Assembly: GCA_949752795.1 (NCBI GenBank)
Contig: CATKHW010000058.1
Location: forward strand, 620,001 to 684,000
Length of the DNA: 64,000 bases
From: Hyperoodon ampullatus
Taxonomy: Eukaryota; Chordata; Mammalia; Artiodactyla; Ziphiidae
Reading direction: 5' to 3'
This document shows positions 51,742 to 64,000 of this stretch, in pieces. Under the pieces are notes generated by a model. The model worked only from the letters and a program-made list of their open reading frames with translations. It was not told the origin of the DNA and made no database searches. Position 1 is the stretch's first letter, and each line of letters opens with the position of its first letter. A program made the translations under genes and the position numbers.

Positions 51742-54467
51742 CACGAACAAGAAGTAGTGAGACAAACTTGAGGGGCTTTCTCCTGGCACATTCCATTCTA
51801 AATTCCAATCTAGGAAACGACTTCCATTGAGGCTCTGTTGCCCCAGTAACCAGATTTGGTAAGGGAAAACTGCTGCCACCTTGTGGCTGTTTCACACAAC
51901 AGCAGCTTTAATCCCAGCGCTAATGGTCAGTTGATGTTCAAAATCATTGGAGGCCTGTAACTGACACCTGCCCTGAACACAAATCCTGGGTTCATATATC
52001 GACCTAAAAATTCAAAGGACGTCCATATTTCAAAACGACAGTTTCACAAGGCATATTTTACACACATTAATGTTCTGCTTCTTTTTCTTTCTTTCTTTTT
52101 TTGTTAAAAAAACGGGAATGCAAAAGGCTTCCCTCAGAATGGGCGAAAATATTTGCAAACGAATCAATGGACAAAGGTTTAATCTCCAATATATATAAAG
52201 AGCTCATGCAGCTTAATATTAAAAAAACAAACAACCCAATATAAAATGGTCAGATGATCTAAAGAGATTTTCTTCAAAGAAGACAGAGAGATGGGCAAGA
52301 CGCACATGAAAAGCTGCTCTACATCACTAATTATTACAGAAATGCAAATCAAAACTACAATGAGGTGTCACCTCACACCTGTTAGAATCGGCATCATCAG
52401 AAAATCTACAAACAACAAATTCTGGGGAGGGTGTGGACAAAAGGATCCCTCTTTCACTAGTGGTGGAAATGTAAATTGATAGAGTCACTATGGAGAACAG
52501 TATGGAGTTTCCTTAAAAAAACTAGAAATAGAATTACCATATGATCTGGCAATCCCATTTCTGGGCATATACCCAGAGAAAACCATAAATCAAAAAGGCA
52601 CATTCACCACAATGCTCATTTCAGCACTATTTACAATAGCCAGGTAATGGAAGCAACCTAAATACCCACAGACAGACGAATGGATAAAGATGTGGTACAT
52701 ATATAAAATGGAATATTACTCAGCCATAAGAAGGAATGAAACTGGGTCATTTGTAGAGACGTCGATGGATCTAGAGACTGTCATACAGAATGAAGTAAGT
52801 CAGAAAGAGAAAAACAAATATTGTATAATAATGCATACATGTGGAACCTAGAAAAATGGTACAGATGAACTGGTTTGCAGGGAAGAAATAGAGACACAGA
52901 GGTAGAGAACACACGTATGCACATCAAGTGTGGGAAGCCATGGGGTGGTGGTGGTGGGATGCGTTGGGAGATTGGGATTGACCTTTATACATGTATATGC
53001 GTAAAATACATAACTAATAATAACCTGCTGTATAAAAAAATAAACTAAATTAAATTTCAAAATTTTAAAAAATAAAATTTAAAAATAAAACAGAAAAAAG
53101 TTCTTCCTTTCACACAGATGTATTTATATGAATGAATTATTTCCATGCTTATATCTATAAATACATAAAAGAGGAATAAAATCTAACTAGAAACAAAAAA
53201 GAAATAAAAATCTGAACCCACCAGTTAGACAGAGGAAAACCCTATCAGGGCACTTGCTCCAGTGGTAAACAATTCTGAAATTGGTCAGAGGTGGGGAATC
53301 ATCTCCCATAGAGCCAGCAGCCCACTCATACGCAAGGAGCGACCTCATTGCAATGCTGGGGGCCATGCCGAGGCATCTGTGAGTAACCGTGAGCTGAGTC
53401 CCAGGCCAGCTGCTCCTGAACTGTTCCCACCCTTCCCAGGTAAAACACCTGAATATGTACAAGGGCTTGAAAGCCTAGAGGAAGGGCCGTGGAGCCACAC
53501 CAGCGACAGCACGCAGGCCAACTTGGTGCCTGCAGGCCAGCCAGGATGGTCCTGGCCCTGTGCGCTCTTCTGGAAGCTTTCCATTGCCCTGCCTGGGATA
53601 CCCCTCCTGTCCCGTCCTCCACTGCATTTTTCCTTCCTCACCTCTGTCCGGAGAGAAATTCCAGCGAAAGGTATGGGTGACACATCCTCTTCTTTACAGG
53701 TGGAAGCCTGGCAACTCCTGCAGAAAGTCCAGCAGAGACCCACTCACACCGGGCCACACACAAAGCCGTGGCCCCTCACTCCCTCCCACCAGCACAGCCC
53801 CGAGACTGCTGACGGGGCAGAGAATATGGAGTCAGGCACAGCTTCAGGGGCTATTGCTGCCTGCAGCGCTGTTTATATTGACCTCAACCCAGGCACACCT
53901 GGGGAGGGCCGGCCGGCAGGGTCAGGTTACCCAGGTCAGCTAATCCTCAGCCCTCAGGGAATCACATTGTTGAAAATGGACCTCGCTAAGGCAGAATAGA
54001 AGCCAAGGAATAAAAGGACACAATGCCATTTGCAGCACCGTAGGTGTGTCTAGAGGTAATCACGTGACTTGTAGTATGTCCGAAAGTGAAAGACACATAT
54101 CATATCATATGTCTTATAGGTGTGACCGAAAAATAGATACCAGGGCAGATATTTCCACGGAGAAGGGCAATCACAGATACATTCAACAAACTTATGGTTC
54201 ACCAATGGAAAGGTGTGTGGATTGGTTTCATTATGATATTGGGGTTAACAGACATATACAAACACAGGTGACATATATAATCACCAAAGACCTACAGAAT
54301 AACAAGAGAAGACTACTCAACATTCTGTCATAAGGTACATGGGAATAGGATCCCAGGAAGAACAGACATATGTATATGTGTAAAAGAACCACATCTTCCA
54401 CACCTACAACAAGCCAAACATTGTAATCAAATTTGCTGTAATAAAAAATAAAAAATTAAATTAAAAA
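51742..54467 (+). repeat. Satellite B unit B6
   Basis: Motif 51873-51886, younger L1 about 52105-53051, open frame 53262-53999 (245 codons), older L1 about 54005-54467. Confidence 0.95.
51873..51886 (-). promoter_or_regulatory. CTCF-like motif, unit B6
   Basis: Identical 14-mer. The base after the core changes (ggctgtttcac), losing a CpG. Confidence 0.5.
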
Positions 54468-57194
54468 CACGAACAAGAAGTAGTGAGACAAACTTGAGGG
54501 GCTTTCTCCTGGCACATTCCATTCTAAATTCCAATCTAGAAAACGTCTTCCATTGAGGCTCTGTTTCCCCAGTAACCAGATTTGGTAAGGGAGAACTGCT
54601 GCCACCTTGTGGCCGTTTCACACAAGAGCAGCTTTAATCCCAGCGCTAATGGTCAGTTCATATTCAAAATCATTGCAGGCCTCTAAATGACACCTGCCCT
54701 GAAAACAAATCCTGGGTTCATATATCGACCTAAAAATTCAAAGGACGTCCATATTTCAAAACGACAGTTTCACAAGGCATATTTTACACACATTAGTGTT
54801 CTGCTTCTTTTTCTTTCTTTCTTTTTTGTTAAAAAAACGGGAATGGAAAAATGCTTCCCTCAGAATGGGCGAAAATATTTGCAAACGAATCAATGGACAA
54901 AGGTTTAATCTCCAATATATATAAAGAGCTCATGCAGCTTAATATTAAAAAAAAGCAAAAATCCCAATAGAAAAATGGGCAGAAGATCTAAAGAGACGTT
55001 TCTTCAAAGAAGACACAGAGATGGCCAAGACGCACATGAAAACTGCTCAACATCCCTAATTATTAGAGAAATGCAAATCAAAACTACAATGAGGTATCAC
55101 CTCACACCTGTTAGAATCGGCATCATCAGAAAATCTACAAACAACGAATTCTGGGGAGGGTGTGGACAACAGGATCCCTCTTCCACTAGTGGTGGAAATG
55201 TAAATTGATACAGTCACGATGGAGAACAGTATGGAGTTTCCTTAAAAACTAGAAATAGAATTACCATATGATCCAGCAATCCCACTTCTGGGCATACACC
55301 CAGAGAAAACCATAAATCAAAAAGGCACATTCACCACAATGCTCATTTCAGCACTATTTACAATAGCCAGGTAATGGAAGCAACCTAAATACCCACAGAC
55401 AGACGAATGGATAAAGATGTGGTACATATATAAAATGGAATGTTACTCAGCCATAAGAAGGAATGAAACTGGGTCATTTGTAGAGACGTCGATGGATCTA
55501 GAGACTGTCATACAGAATGAAGTAAGTCAGAAAGAGAAAAACAAATATTGTATATTAATGCATATATATGGAACCTATAAAAATGGTACAGATGAACTGG
55601 TTTGCAGGGAAGTAATAGAGACACAGAGGTAGAGAACACACGTATGGACACCAAGTGTGGGAAGCCATGGGATTGTGCGGGTGGGATGAGTTGGGAGATT
55701 GGGATTGACCTGTATACATGTATATGCATGAAATACATAACTAATAATAACCTGCTATATAAAAAAATAAGTAAAATTAAATTTCAAAATTTTGAAAAAT
55801 AAAATTTTAAAATAAAACAGAAAAAAGTTCTACCCATTCACACAGATGTATTTATATGTATGAATTATTTCCATGCCTATATCTATAAATACATAAAAGA
55901 GGAATAAAATCTAACTTGAACCAAAAAAGAAAAAAAAAACTGAACCAAACAGTTAGACAGAGGAAAACCCTATCAGGGCTCTTGCTCCAGCAGTAAACAC
56001 TTCTGAAATTGGTCAGAGGTGGGGAATCATCTCCCATAGAGCCAGCAGCCCACTCCTATGCAAGGAGCGTCCTCATTGCAAAGCTGCGGGCCATGCCGAG
56101 GCATCTGTGAGTAACCGTGAGCTGAGCCCCAGGCCAGCTGCTGTTGAACTTTTCCCACCCTTCCCAGGTAAAACACCTGAATATGTACAAGGGCTTGAAA
56201 GCCTAGAGGAAGGGCCGTGAAGACACACAAGTGTCAGCACGCAGGCCAACTTGGTTCCTGCAGGCCAACCAGGATGGTCCTGGCCCTGGGCGTTCTTCTG
56301 GAAGCTTTCCATTGCCCTGCCTGAGATACCACTCCTTTCCCGGTCCGCACTGCTTTTTTCCTTCCTCACCTATTTCCGGAGAGAAATTCCAGCAGAAGGT
56401 ATGGGTGACATATCCTCTATTTTACAGGTGGCAGCCTGGCAACTCCTGCAGAAAATCCAGCAGAGACCCACTCACACCGGGCCACCCACAAAGCCGTGGC
56501 CCCTCACTCCCTCCCACCAGCACAGCCCCGAGACTGCTGACGGGGCAGAGAATATGGAGTCAGGCACAGCTTCAGGGGCTATTGCTGCCTGCAGCGCTGT
56601 TTATACTGACCTCAACCCAGGCACACCTGGGGAGGGCCGGCCGGCAGGGTCAGGCTACCCAGGTCAGCTAATCCTCAGCCCTCAGGGAATCACATTGTTG
56701 AAAATGGACCTCACTAAGGCAGAATAGAAGCCAAGGAATAAAAGGACACAATGCCATTTGCAGCACCGTAGGTGTGTCTAGAGGTAATCATGTGACTTGT
56801 AGTAAGTCAGAAAGTGAAAGACACATATCATATCATATCTCTTATAGGTGTGACAGAAAAATGGATACCAGGGAAGATATTTCCACGCAGAAGGGCAATC
56901 ACAGATTCATTAAACAAACTTATGGTTCACCAATGGAAAGCTGTGAGGATTGGTTTCATTATGATATTGGGGTTAACAGACATATACAAACACAGGTGAC
57001 ATATACAATCACCAAAGACCTACAGAATACCAAGAGAAGACTACTCAACATTCTGTCATAAGGTACATGGGAAAAGGATCCCAGGAAGAACAGACATATG
57101 TATATGTGTAAAAGAACCACATCTTCCACACCTACAACAAGCCAAACATTGTAATCAAATTTGCTGTAATAAAAATAAAAAATTAAATTAAAAA
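54468..57194 (+). repeat. Satellite B unit B7
   Basis: Motif 54599-54612, younger L1 54831-55780, older L1 about 56733-57194. The open frame is interrupted by TGA at 56218-56220 and is open again at 56251-56727. Confidence 0.95.
54599..54612 (-). promoter_or_regulatory. CTCF-like motif, unit B7
   Basis: Identical 14-mer with the usual flanks. Confidence 0.5.
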
Positions 57195-59924
57195 CACAAA
57201 CAAGAAGTAGTGAGACAAACTTGAGGGGCTTTCTCCTGGCACATTCCATTCTAAATTCCAATCTAGAACAGGACTTCCATTGAGGCTCTGTTGCCCCAGT
57301 AACCAGATTTGGTAAGGGAGAACTGCTGCCACCATGTGGCCGTTTCACAAAACAGCAGCTTAATCCCAGCGCTAATGGTCAGTTGATATTCAAAATCATT
57401 GCAGGCCTGTAAATGACACCTGTCCTGAAAACAAATCCTGGGTTCATATATCGACCAAAAATTTCAAAGGACGTCCATATTTCAAAACGACAGTTTCAAA
57501 AGGCATATTTTACACACATTAGTGTTCTGCTTCTTTTTCTTTCTTTCTTTCTTTGTTAAAAAAACGGGAATGGCAAAAAGCATCCCTCACAATGGGCGAA
57601 AATATTTGCAAACGAATCAATGGACAAAGGTTTAATCTCCAATATATATAAAGAGCTCATGCAGCTTAATATTAAAAAAACAAACAACCCAATACAAAAA
57701 TGGGCAGAAGATCTAAAGAGACGTTTCTTCAAAGAAGACACAGAGATGGCCAAGACGCACATGAAAAGCTGCTCAACATCACTAATTATTAGAGAAATGT
57801 AAATCAAAACTACAATGAGGTATCACCTCACACCTGTTAGAATCGGCATCATCAGAAAATCTACAAACAACGAATTCTGGGGAGGGTGTGGACAACAGGA
57901 TCCCTCTTCCACTAGTGGTGGAAATGTAAATTGATACAGTCATGATGGAGAACAGTATGGAGTTTCCTTAAAAAAAGCTAGAAATAGAATGACCATATGA
58001 TCCAGCAATCCCACTTCTGGGCATATACCCAGAGAAAACCATAAATCAAAAAGGCACATTCACCACAATGCTCATTTCAGCACTATTTACAATAGCCAGG
58101 TAATGGAAGCAACCTAAATCAACACAGACAGACGAATGATTAAAGATGTGGTACATATATAAAATGGAATATTACTCAGCCATAAGAAGGAATGAAATTG
58201 GGTCCTTTGTAGAGACGTCGATGGATCTAGAGACTGTCATACAGAATGAAGTAAGTCAGAAAGAGAAAAACAAATATTTTACATTAATGCATATATGTGG
58301 AACCTAGAAATACGGTACAGATGAACTGGTTTGCAGGGAAGAAATAGAGACACAGAGGTAGATAACACACGTATGGACACCAAGTGTGGGAAGCCATGGG
58401 GAGGTGGTGTTGGGATGAGTTGGGAGACTGGGATTGACCTGTATACATGTATATGCATAAAATACATAACTAATAATAACCTGCTGTATAAAAAATAAAT
58501 AAAATTAAATTTCAAAATTTTTAAAAATAAAATTTAAAAATAAAACAGAAAAAAGTTCTTCCCTTCACACAGATGTATTTATATGAATGAATTATTTCCA
58601 TGCTTATATCTATAAATACATAAAAGAGGAATAAAATCTAACTTGAACCAGAGAAGAAAAAAAAAACCTGAACCCACGAGTTAGACAGAGGAAAACCCTA
58701 TCAGGGCACTTGCTCCAGCGGTAAACAATTCTGAAATTGGTCAGAGGTGGGGAATCATCTCCCATAGAGCCAGCAGCGCACTCCTACGCAAGGAGCGTCC
58801 TCATTGCAAAGCGGGGGGCCATGCCGAGGCATCTGTGAGTAACCGTGAGCTGAGCCCCAGGCCAGCTGCTGTTGAACTTTTCCCACCCTTCCCAGGTAAA
58901 ACACCTGAATATGTACAAGGGCTTGAATGCCTAGAGGAAGGGCCGTGGAGCCACACCAGCGACAGCACGCAGGCCAACTTGGTGCCTGCAGACCATCCAG
59001 GATGGTCCTGGCCCTGGGCACTCTTCTGGAAGCTTTCCATTGCCCTGCCTGAGATACCCCTCCTTTCCCGGCCCCCACTGCTTTTTTCCTTCCTCACCTA
59101 TTTCCGGAGAGAAATTCCAGCGGAATGTATGGGTGACACATCCTCTTCTTTACAGGTGGAAGCCTGGCAACTCCTGCAGAAAGTCCAGCAGAGACCCACT
59201 CACACCGGGCCACCCACAAAGCCATGGCCCCTCACTCCCTCCCACCAGCACAGCCCCGACACTGCTGACGGGGCAGAGAATATGGAGTCAGGCACAGCTT
59301 CAGGGGCTATTGCTGCCTGCAGCGCTGTTTATATTGACCTCAACACAGGCACACCTGGGGAGGGCCAGCCGGCAGGGTCAGGCTACCCAGGTCAGCTAAT
59401 CCTCAGCCCTCAGGGAATCACATTGTTGAAAATGGACCTCACTAAGGCAGAATAGAAGCCAAGGAATAAAAGGACACAATGCCATTTTCAGCACTGTAGG
59501 TGTGTCTAGAGGTAATCACGTGACTTGTAGTAAGTCCGAAAGTGAAAGACACATATCATATCATACCTCTTATAGGTGTGACCGAAAAATGGATACCAGG
59601 GCAGATATTTCCACACAGAAGGGCAATCACAGATTCATTCAACAAACTTATGGTTCACCAATGGAAAGGTGTGAGGATTGGTTTCATTATGATATTGGGG
59701 TTAACAGACATATACAAACACAGGTGACATATATAATCACCAAAGACCTACAGAATACCAAGAGAAGACTACTCAACATTCTGTCATAAGGTACATGGGA
59801 AAAGGATCCCAGGAAGAACAGACATATGTATATGTGTAAAAGAACCACATCTTCCACACCTACAACAAGCCAAACATTGTAATCAAATTTGCTGTTATAA
59901 AAAATAAAAAAATTAAATTAAAAA
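57195..59924 (+). repeat. Satellite B unit B8
   Basis: The start reads cacaaac in place of cacgaac. The CTCF-like motif at 57326-57339 has one change (CTGCCACCATGTGG). Younger L1 57558-58507, open frame 58835-59455 (206 codons), older L1 about 59461-59924. Confidence 0.95.
57326..57339 (-). promoter_or_regulatory. CTCF-like motif variant, unit B8
   Basis: The minus strand reads CCACATGGTGGCAG, with one further departure inside the core, so binding may be weaker than in the other units. Confidence 0.4.
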
Positions 59925-62656
59925 CACGAACAAGAAGTAGTGAGACAAACTTGAGGGGCTTTCTCCTGGCACATTCCATTCTAAATTCCAGTCTAGAACA
60001 TGACATCCTTTGAGGCTCTGTTGCCCCAGTAACCAGATTTGGTAAGGGAGAACTGCTGCCACCTTGTGGCCGTTTCACAAAACAGCAGCTTAATCCCAGC
60101 GCTAATGGTCAGTTGATATTCAAAATCATTGCAGGCCTGTAAATGACACCTGCCCTGGAAACAAATCCTGGGCTCATATATCGACCAAAAATTTCAAAGG
60201 ATATCCATATTTCAAAACGACAGTTTCAAAAGGCATATTTTACACACATTAGTGTTCTGCTTCTTTTTCTTTCTTTCTTTTTTTGTTAAAAATACGGGAA
60301 TGGCAAAAAGCATCCCTCAGAATGGGCGAAAATATTTGCAAACGAATCAATGGACAAAGGTTTAATCTCCAATATATATAAAGAGCTCATGCAGCTTAAT
60401 ATTAAAAAAACAAACAACCCAATACAAAAATGGGCAGAAGATCTAAAGAGACGTTTCTTCAAAGAAGACACAGAGATGGCCAAGACGCACATGAAAAGCT
60501 GCTCAACATCACTAATTATTAGAGAAATGCAAATCAAAACTACAATGAGGTATCAACTCACACATGTTAGAATCGGCATTATCAGAAAATCTACAAACAA
60601 CGAATTCTGGGGAGGGTGTGGACAAAAGGATCCCTCTTCCACTAGTGGTGGAAATGTAAATTGATAGAGTCACTATGGAGAACAGTATGGAGTTTCCTTA
60701 AAAAAAGCTAGAAATAGAATTACCATATGATCCAGCAATCCCACTTCTGGGCATATATCCAGAGAAAACCATAAATCAAAAAGGCACATTCACCACAATG
60801 CTCATTTCAGCACTATTTACAATAGCCAAGTAATGGAAGCAACCTAAATACCCACAGACAGACGAATGGATAAAGATGTGGTACATATATAAAATGGAAT
60901 ATTACTCAGCCATAGGAAGGAATGAAACTGGGTCATTTGTAGCGACGTCGATGGATCTAGAGACTGTCATACAGAATGAAGTAAGTCAGAAAGAGAAAAA
61001 CAAATATTGTATATTAATGCATATATGTGGAACCTAGAGAAATGGTACAGATGAACTGGTTTGCAGGGAAGAAATAGAGACACAGAGGTAGAGAACACAC
61101 GTATGGACACCAACTGTGGGAAGCCATGGGGAGCTGGTGTTGGCATGAGTTGGGAGATTGGGATTGACCTGTATACATGTATATGCATAAAATACATAAC
61201 TAATAATAACCTGCTGCATAAAAAAATAAATAAAATTAAATTTCAAAATTTAAAAAAAATAATTTAAAAATAAAACAGAAAAAAGTTCTTCCCTTCACAC
61301 AGATGTATTTATATGAATGAATTATTTCCATGCTTATATCTATATATACATAAAAGAGGAATAAAATCTAACTTGAACCAAAAACGAAAAAAAAAAAACC
61401 TGAACCCACTAGTTAGACAGAGGAAAACCCTATCAGGGCACTTGATCCAGCGGTAAACAATTCTGAAATTGGTCAGAGGTGGGGAATCATCTCCCATAGA
61501 GCCTGCAGCCCACTCCTACGCAAGGAGTGTCATCATTGCAAAGCGGTGGGCCATGCCGAGGCATCTGTGAGTAACCGTGAGCTGAGCCCCAGGCCAGCTG
61601 CTGTTGAACTTTTCCCACCCTTCCCAGGTAAAACACCTGAATATGTACAAGGGCTTGAAAGCCTAGAAGAAGGGCCGTGGAGCCACACCAGCGACAGCAA
61701 GCAGGCCAACTTGGTGCCTGCAGGCTAGCCAGCAAGGTCCTGGCCCTGGGCGCTCTTCTGCAAGCTTTCCATTGCCCTGCCTGAGATACCCCTCCTGTCC
61801 CGGCCCCCACTGCTTTTTTCCTTCCTCACCTCTGTCCGGAGAGAAATTCCAGCGGAAGGTATGGCTGACACATCCTCTTCTTTACAGGTGGAAGCCTGGC
61901 AACTCCTGCAGAAAGTCCAGCAGAGACCCACTCACACCGGGCCACCCACAAAGCCGTGGCCCCTCACTCGCTCCCACCAGCACAGCCCCGACACTGCTGA
62001 CTGGTCAGAGAATATGGAGTCAGGCACAGCTTCAGGGGCTATTGCTGCCTGCAGCGCTGTTTATATTGACCTCAACCCAGGCACACCTGGGGAGGGCCCG
62101 CCGGCAGGGTCAGGCTACACAGGTCAGCTAATCCTCAGCCCTCAGGGAATCACATTGTTGAAAATGGACCTCGCTAAGGCAGAATAGAAGCCAAGGAATA
62201 AAAGGACACAATGCCATTTTCAGCACCGTAGGTGTGTCTAGAGGTAATCACGTGACTTGTAGTAAGTCAGAAAGTGAAAGACACATATCATATCATATCT
62301 CTTATAGGTGTGACCGAAAAATGGATACCAGGGCAGATATTTCCACGGAGAAGGGCAACCACAGATTCATTCAACAAACTTATGGTTCACCAATGGAATG
62401 GTGTGAGGATTGGTTCCATTATGATATTGGGGTTAACAGACATATACAAACACAGGTGACATATATAATCACCAAAGACATACAGAATACCAAGAGAAGA
62501 CTACTCAACATTCTGTCATAAAGTACATTGGAAAAGGATCTCAGGAAGAACAGACATATGTGTATGTGTAAAAGAACCACATCTTCCACACCTACAACAA
62601 GCCAAACATTGTAATCAAATTTGCTGTAATAAAAAATAAAAAAATTAAATTAAAAA
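59925..62656 (+). repeat. Satellite B unit B9
   Basis: Motif 60056-60069, younger L1 60288-61239, older L1 about 62193-62656. The open frame is split by TAG at 61726-61728 (open parts 61546-61728 and 61861-62187). Confidence 0.95.
60056..60069 (-). promoter_or_regulatory. CTCF-like motif, unit B9
   Basis: Identical 14-mer with the usual flanks. Confidence 0.5.
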
Positions 62657-64000
62657 CACGAACAAGAAGTAGTGAGACAAACTTGAGGGGCTTTCTCCTG
62701 CCACATTCCATTCTAAATTCCACTCTAGAGCACGACTTCCATTGAGGCTCTGTTGCCCCAGTAACCAGATTTGGTAAGGGAAAACTGCTGCCACCTTGTG
62801 GCCGTTTCACACAACAGCAGCTTTAATCCCAGCGCTAATGGTCAGTTGATATTCAAAATCATTGCAGACCTGTAAAGGACATCTGCCCTGAAAACAAATC
62901 CTGGGTTCATATATCGATCAAAAAATTCAAAGGGCGTCCATATTTCAAAACGACAGTTTCAAAAGGTATATTTTACACACATTAGTGTTCTGCTTCTTTT
63001 TCTTTCTTTCTTTTTTTGTTAAAAAAACGGAAATGGCAAAAAATCATCCCTGAGAATAGGCGAAAATATTTGCAAACGAATCAATGGACAAAGGTTTAAT
63101 CTCCAATATATATAAAGAGCTCATGCAGCTTAATATTAAAAAAACAAACAACCCAATACAAAAATGGGCAGAAGATCTAAAGAGACGTTTCTTCAAAGAA
63201 GAAACAGAGATGGCCAAGACGCACATGAAAAGCTGCTCAACATCACTAATTATTAGAGAAATGCAAATCAAAACTACAATGAGGTATCACCTCACACCTG
63301 TTACAATTGGCATCATCAGAAAATCTACAAACAACGAATTCTGGGGAGGGTGTGGACAAAAGGATCCCTCTTCCACTAGTGGTGGAAATGTAAATTGATA
63401 CAGTCACGATGGAGAGCAGTATGGAGTTTCCTTAAAAAAAGCTAGAAATAGAATTAACATATGATCCAGCAATCCCACTTCTGGGCATATACCCAGAGAA
63501 AACCATAAATCAAAAAGGCACATTCACCACAATGCTCATTTCAGCACTATTTACAATAGCCAGGTAATGGAAGCAACCTAAATAACCTCAGACAGACGAA
63601 TGGATAAAGATGTGGTACATATATAAAATGGAATATTACTCAGCCATAAGAAGGAATGAAACTGGGTCATTTGTAGAGACGTCGATGGACCTAGAGACTG
63701 TCATACAGAATGAAGTAAGTCAGAAAGAGAAAAACAAATATTGTATATTAATGCATATATGTGGAACCTAGAAAAATGGTACAGATGAACTGTTTCGCAG
63801 GGAAGAAATAGAGACAGAGATAGAGAACACACGTATGGACACCAAGTGTGGGAAGCCATGGGATTGTGTGGGTGGGATGAGTTGGGAGATTGGGATTGAC
63901 CTGTATACATGTATATGCATAAAATACATAACTAATAATAACCTGCTGTATAAAAAAATAAATAAAATTAAATTTCAAATTTTTAAAAATCAAATTTAAA
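62657..64000 (+). repeat. Satellite B unit B10, cut by the window end
   Basis: Motif 62788-62801 and younger L1 63021-63970. The sequence ends in the A/T-rich spacer, so the array continues beyond the window. Confidence 0.94.
62788..62801 (-). promoter_or_regulatory. CTCF-like motif, unit B10
   Basis: Identical 14-mer with an aaaactg flank on its 3' side in place of gaactg. Confidence 0.5.

Larger units (their letters stand above)
38878..64000. repeat. Satellite B (macrosatellite-like) array, ~2.73-kb units
   Basis: Unit starts, taken at cacgaacaagaagtagtgag (variant in one unit), are at 40827, 43554, 46281, 49010, 51742, 54468, 57195, 59925 and 62657. Spacings are 2727, 2727, 2729, 2732, 2726, 2727, 2730 and 2732 bp. 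A left partial unit (38878-40826) precedes these, and the array runs off the right end of the window. All units have the same orientation as satellite A's L1 parts. More than half of each unit is L1-derived. I do not recognise this as a named satellite. Confidence 0.96.

Noticed and set aside
1..64000. CRISPR array or prokaryotic operons
   Set aside because: The repeats are 1.7-2.7 kb with no short repeat/spacer alternation. L1 sequences and lack of coding density show mammalian DNA.

Overview
This window is eukaryotic satellite DNA and contains no intact gene. It holds two tandem arrays that meet at a LINE-1 (L1) fragment. The L1 3' ends resemble, from memory, cetartiodactyl (whale/ruminant) L1 families, so the source is probably a cetartiodactyl mammal. 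The ~1.74 kb period of the first array is close to the ~1.6-1.76 kb period reported for the common cetacean satellite, so a cetacean is my best guess. No sequence comparison was possible.

Region 1 (1-38085), satellite A: 22 head-to-tail monomers of 1736-1740 bp, the last one truncated. Each monomer carries (i) a 74-bp inverted repeat with no spacer (36-bp arms around AT), perfect in 12 of 22 copies, (ii) an octamer ATGCAAAT 15 bp beyond it, and (iii) a decayed L1 3' end of about 550 bp, including an in-frame relic of the ORF2 C-terminus in many monomers. Monomers fall into local subfamilies. There is a 5216-bp higher-order duplication and there are several mosaic monomers, as expected from unequal exchange and gene conversion.

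Region 2 (38086-38877): a 5'-truncated L1 of a different, younger-looking type with an A/T-rich tail. It forms the boundary between the arrays.

Region 3 (38878-64000), satellite B: 8 complete units of 2726-2732 bp plus a partial unit at each end. The unit order is a CTCF-like motif spacer (~360 bp), a younger L1 3' end (~950 bp), an A/T-rich spacer, a GC-richer block of ~0.8 kb with an open frame that is broken differently in several units, and an older L1 3' end (~460 bp). Units B2 and B3 read as identical over about 2.79 kb.

Most open frames in the window are small, overlap on both strands, repeat with the satellite period and often lack an ATG. I do not treat them as genes. The features most worth following up are the conserved perfect palindrome of satellite A, the regularly spaced CTCF-like motif of satellite B (a macrosatellite-like layout), and the repeated capture of L1 3' ends by both satellites.
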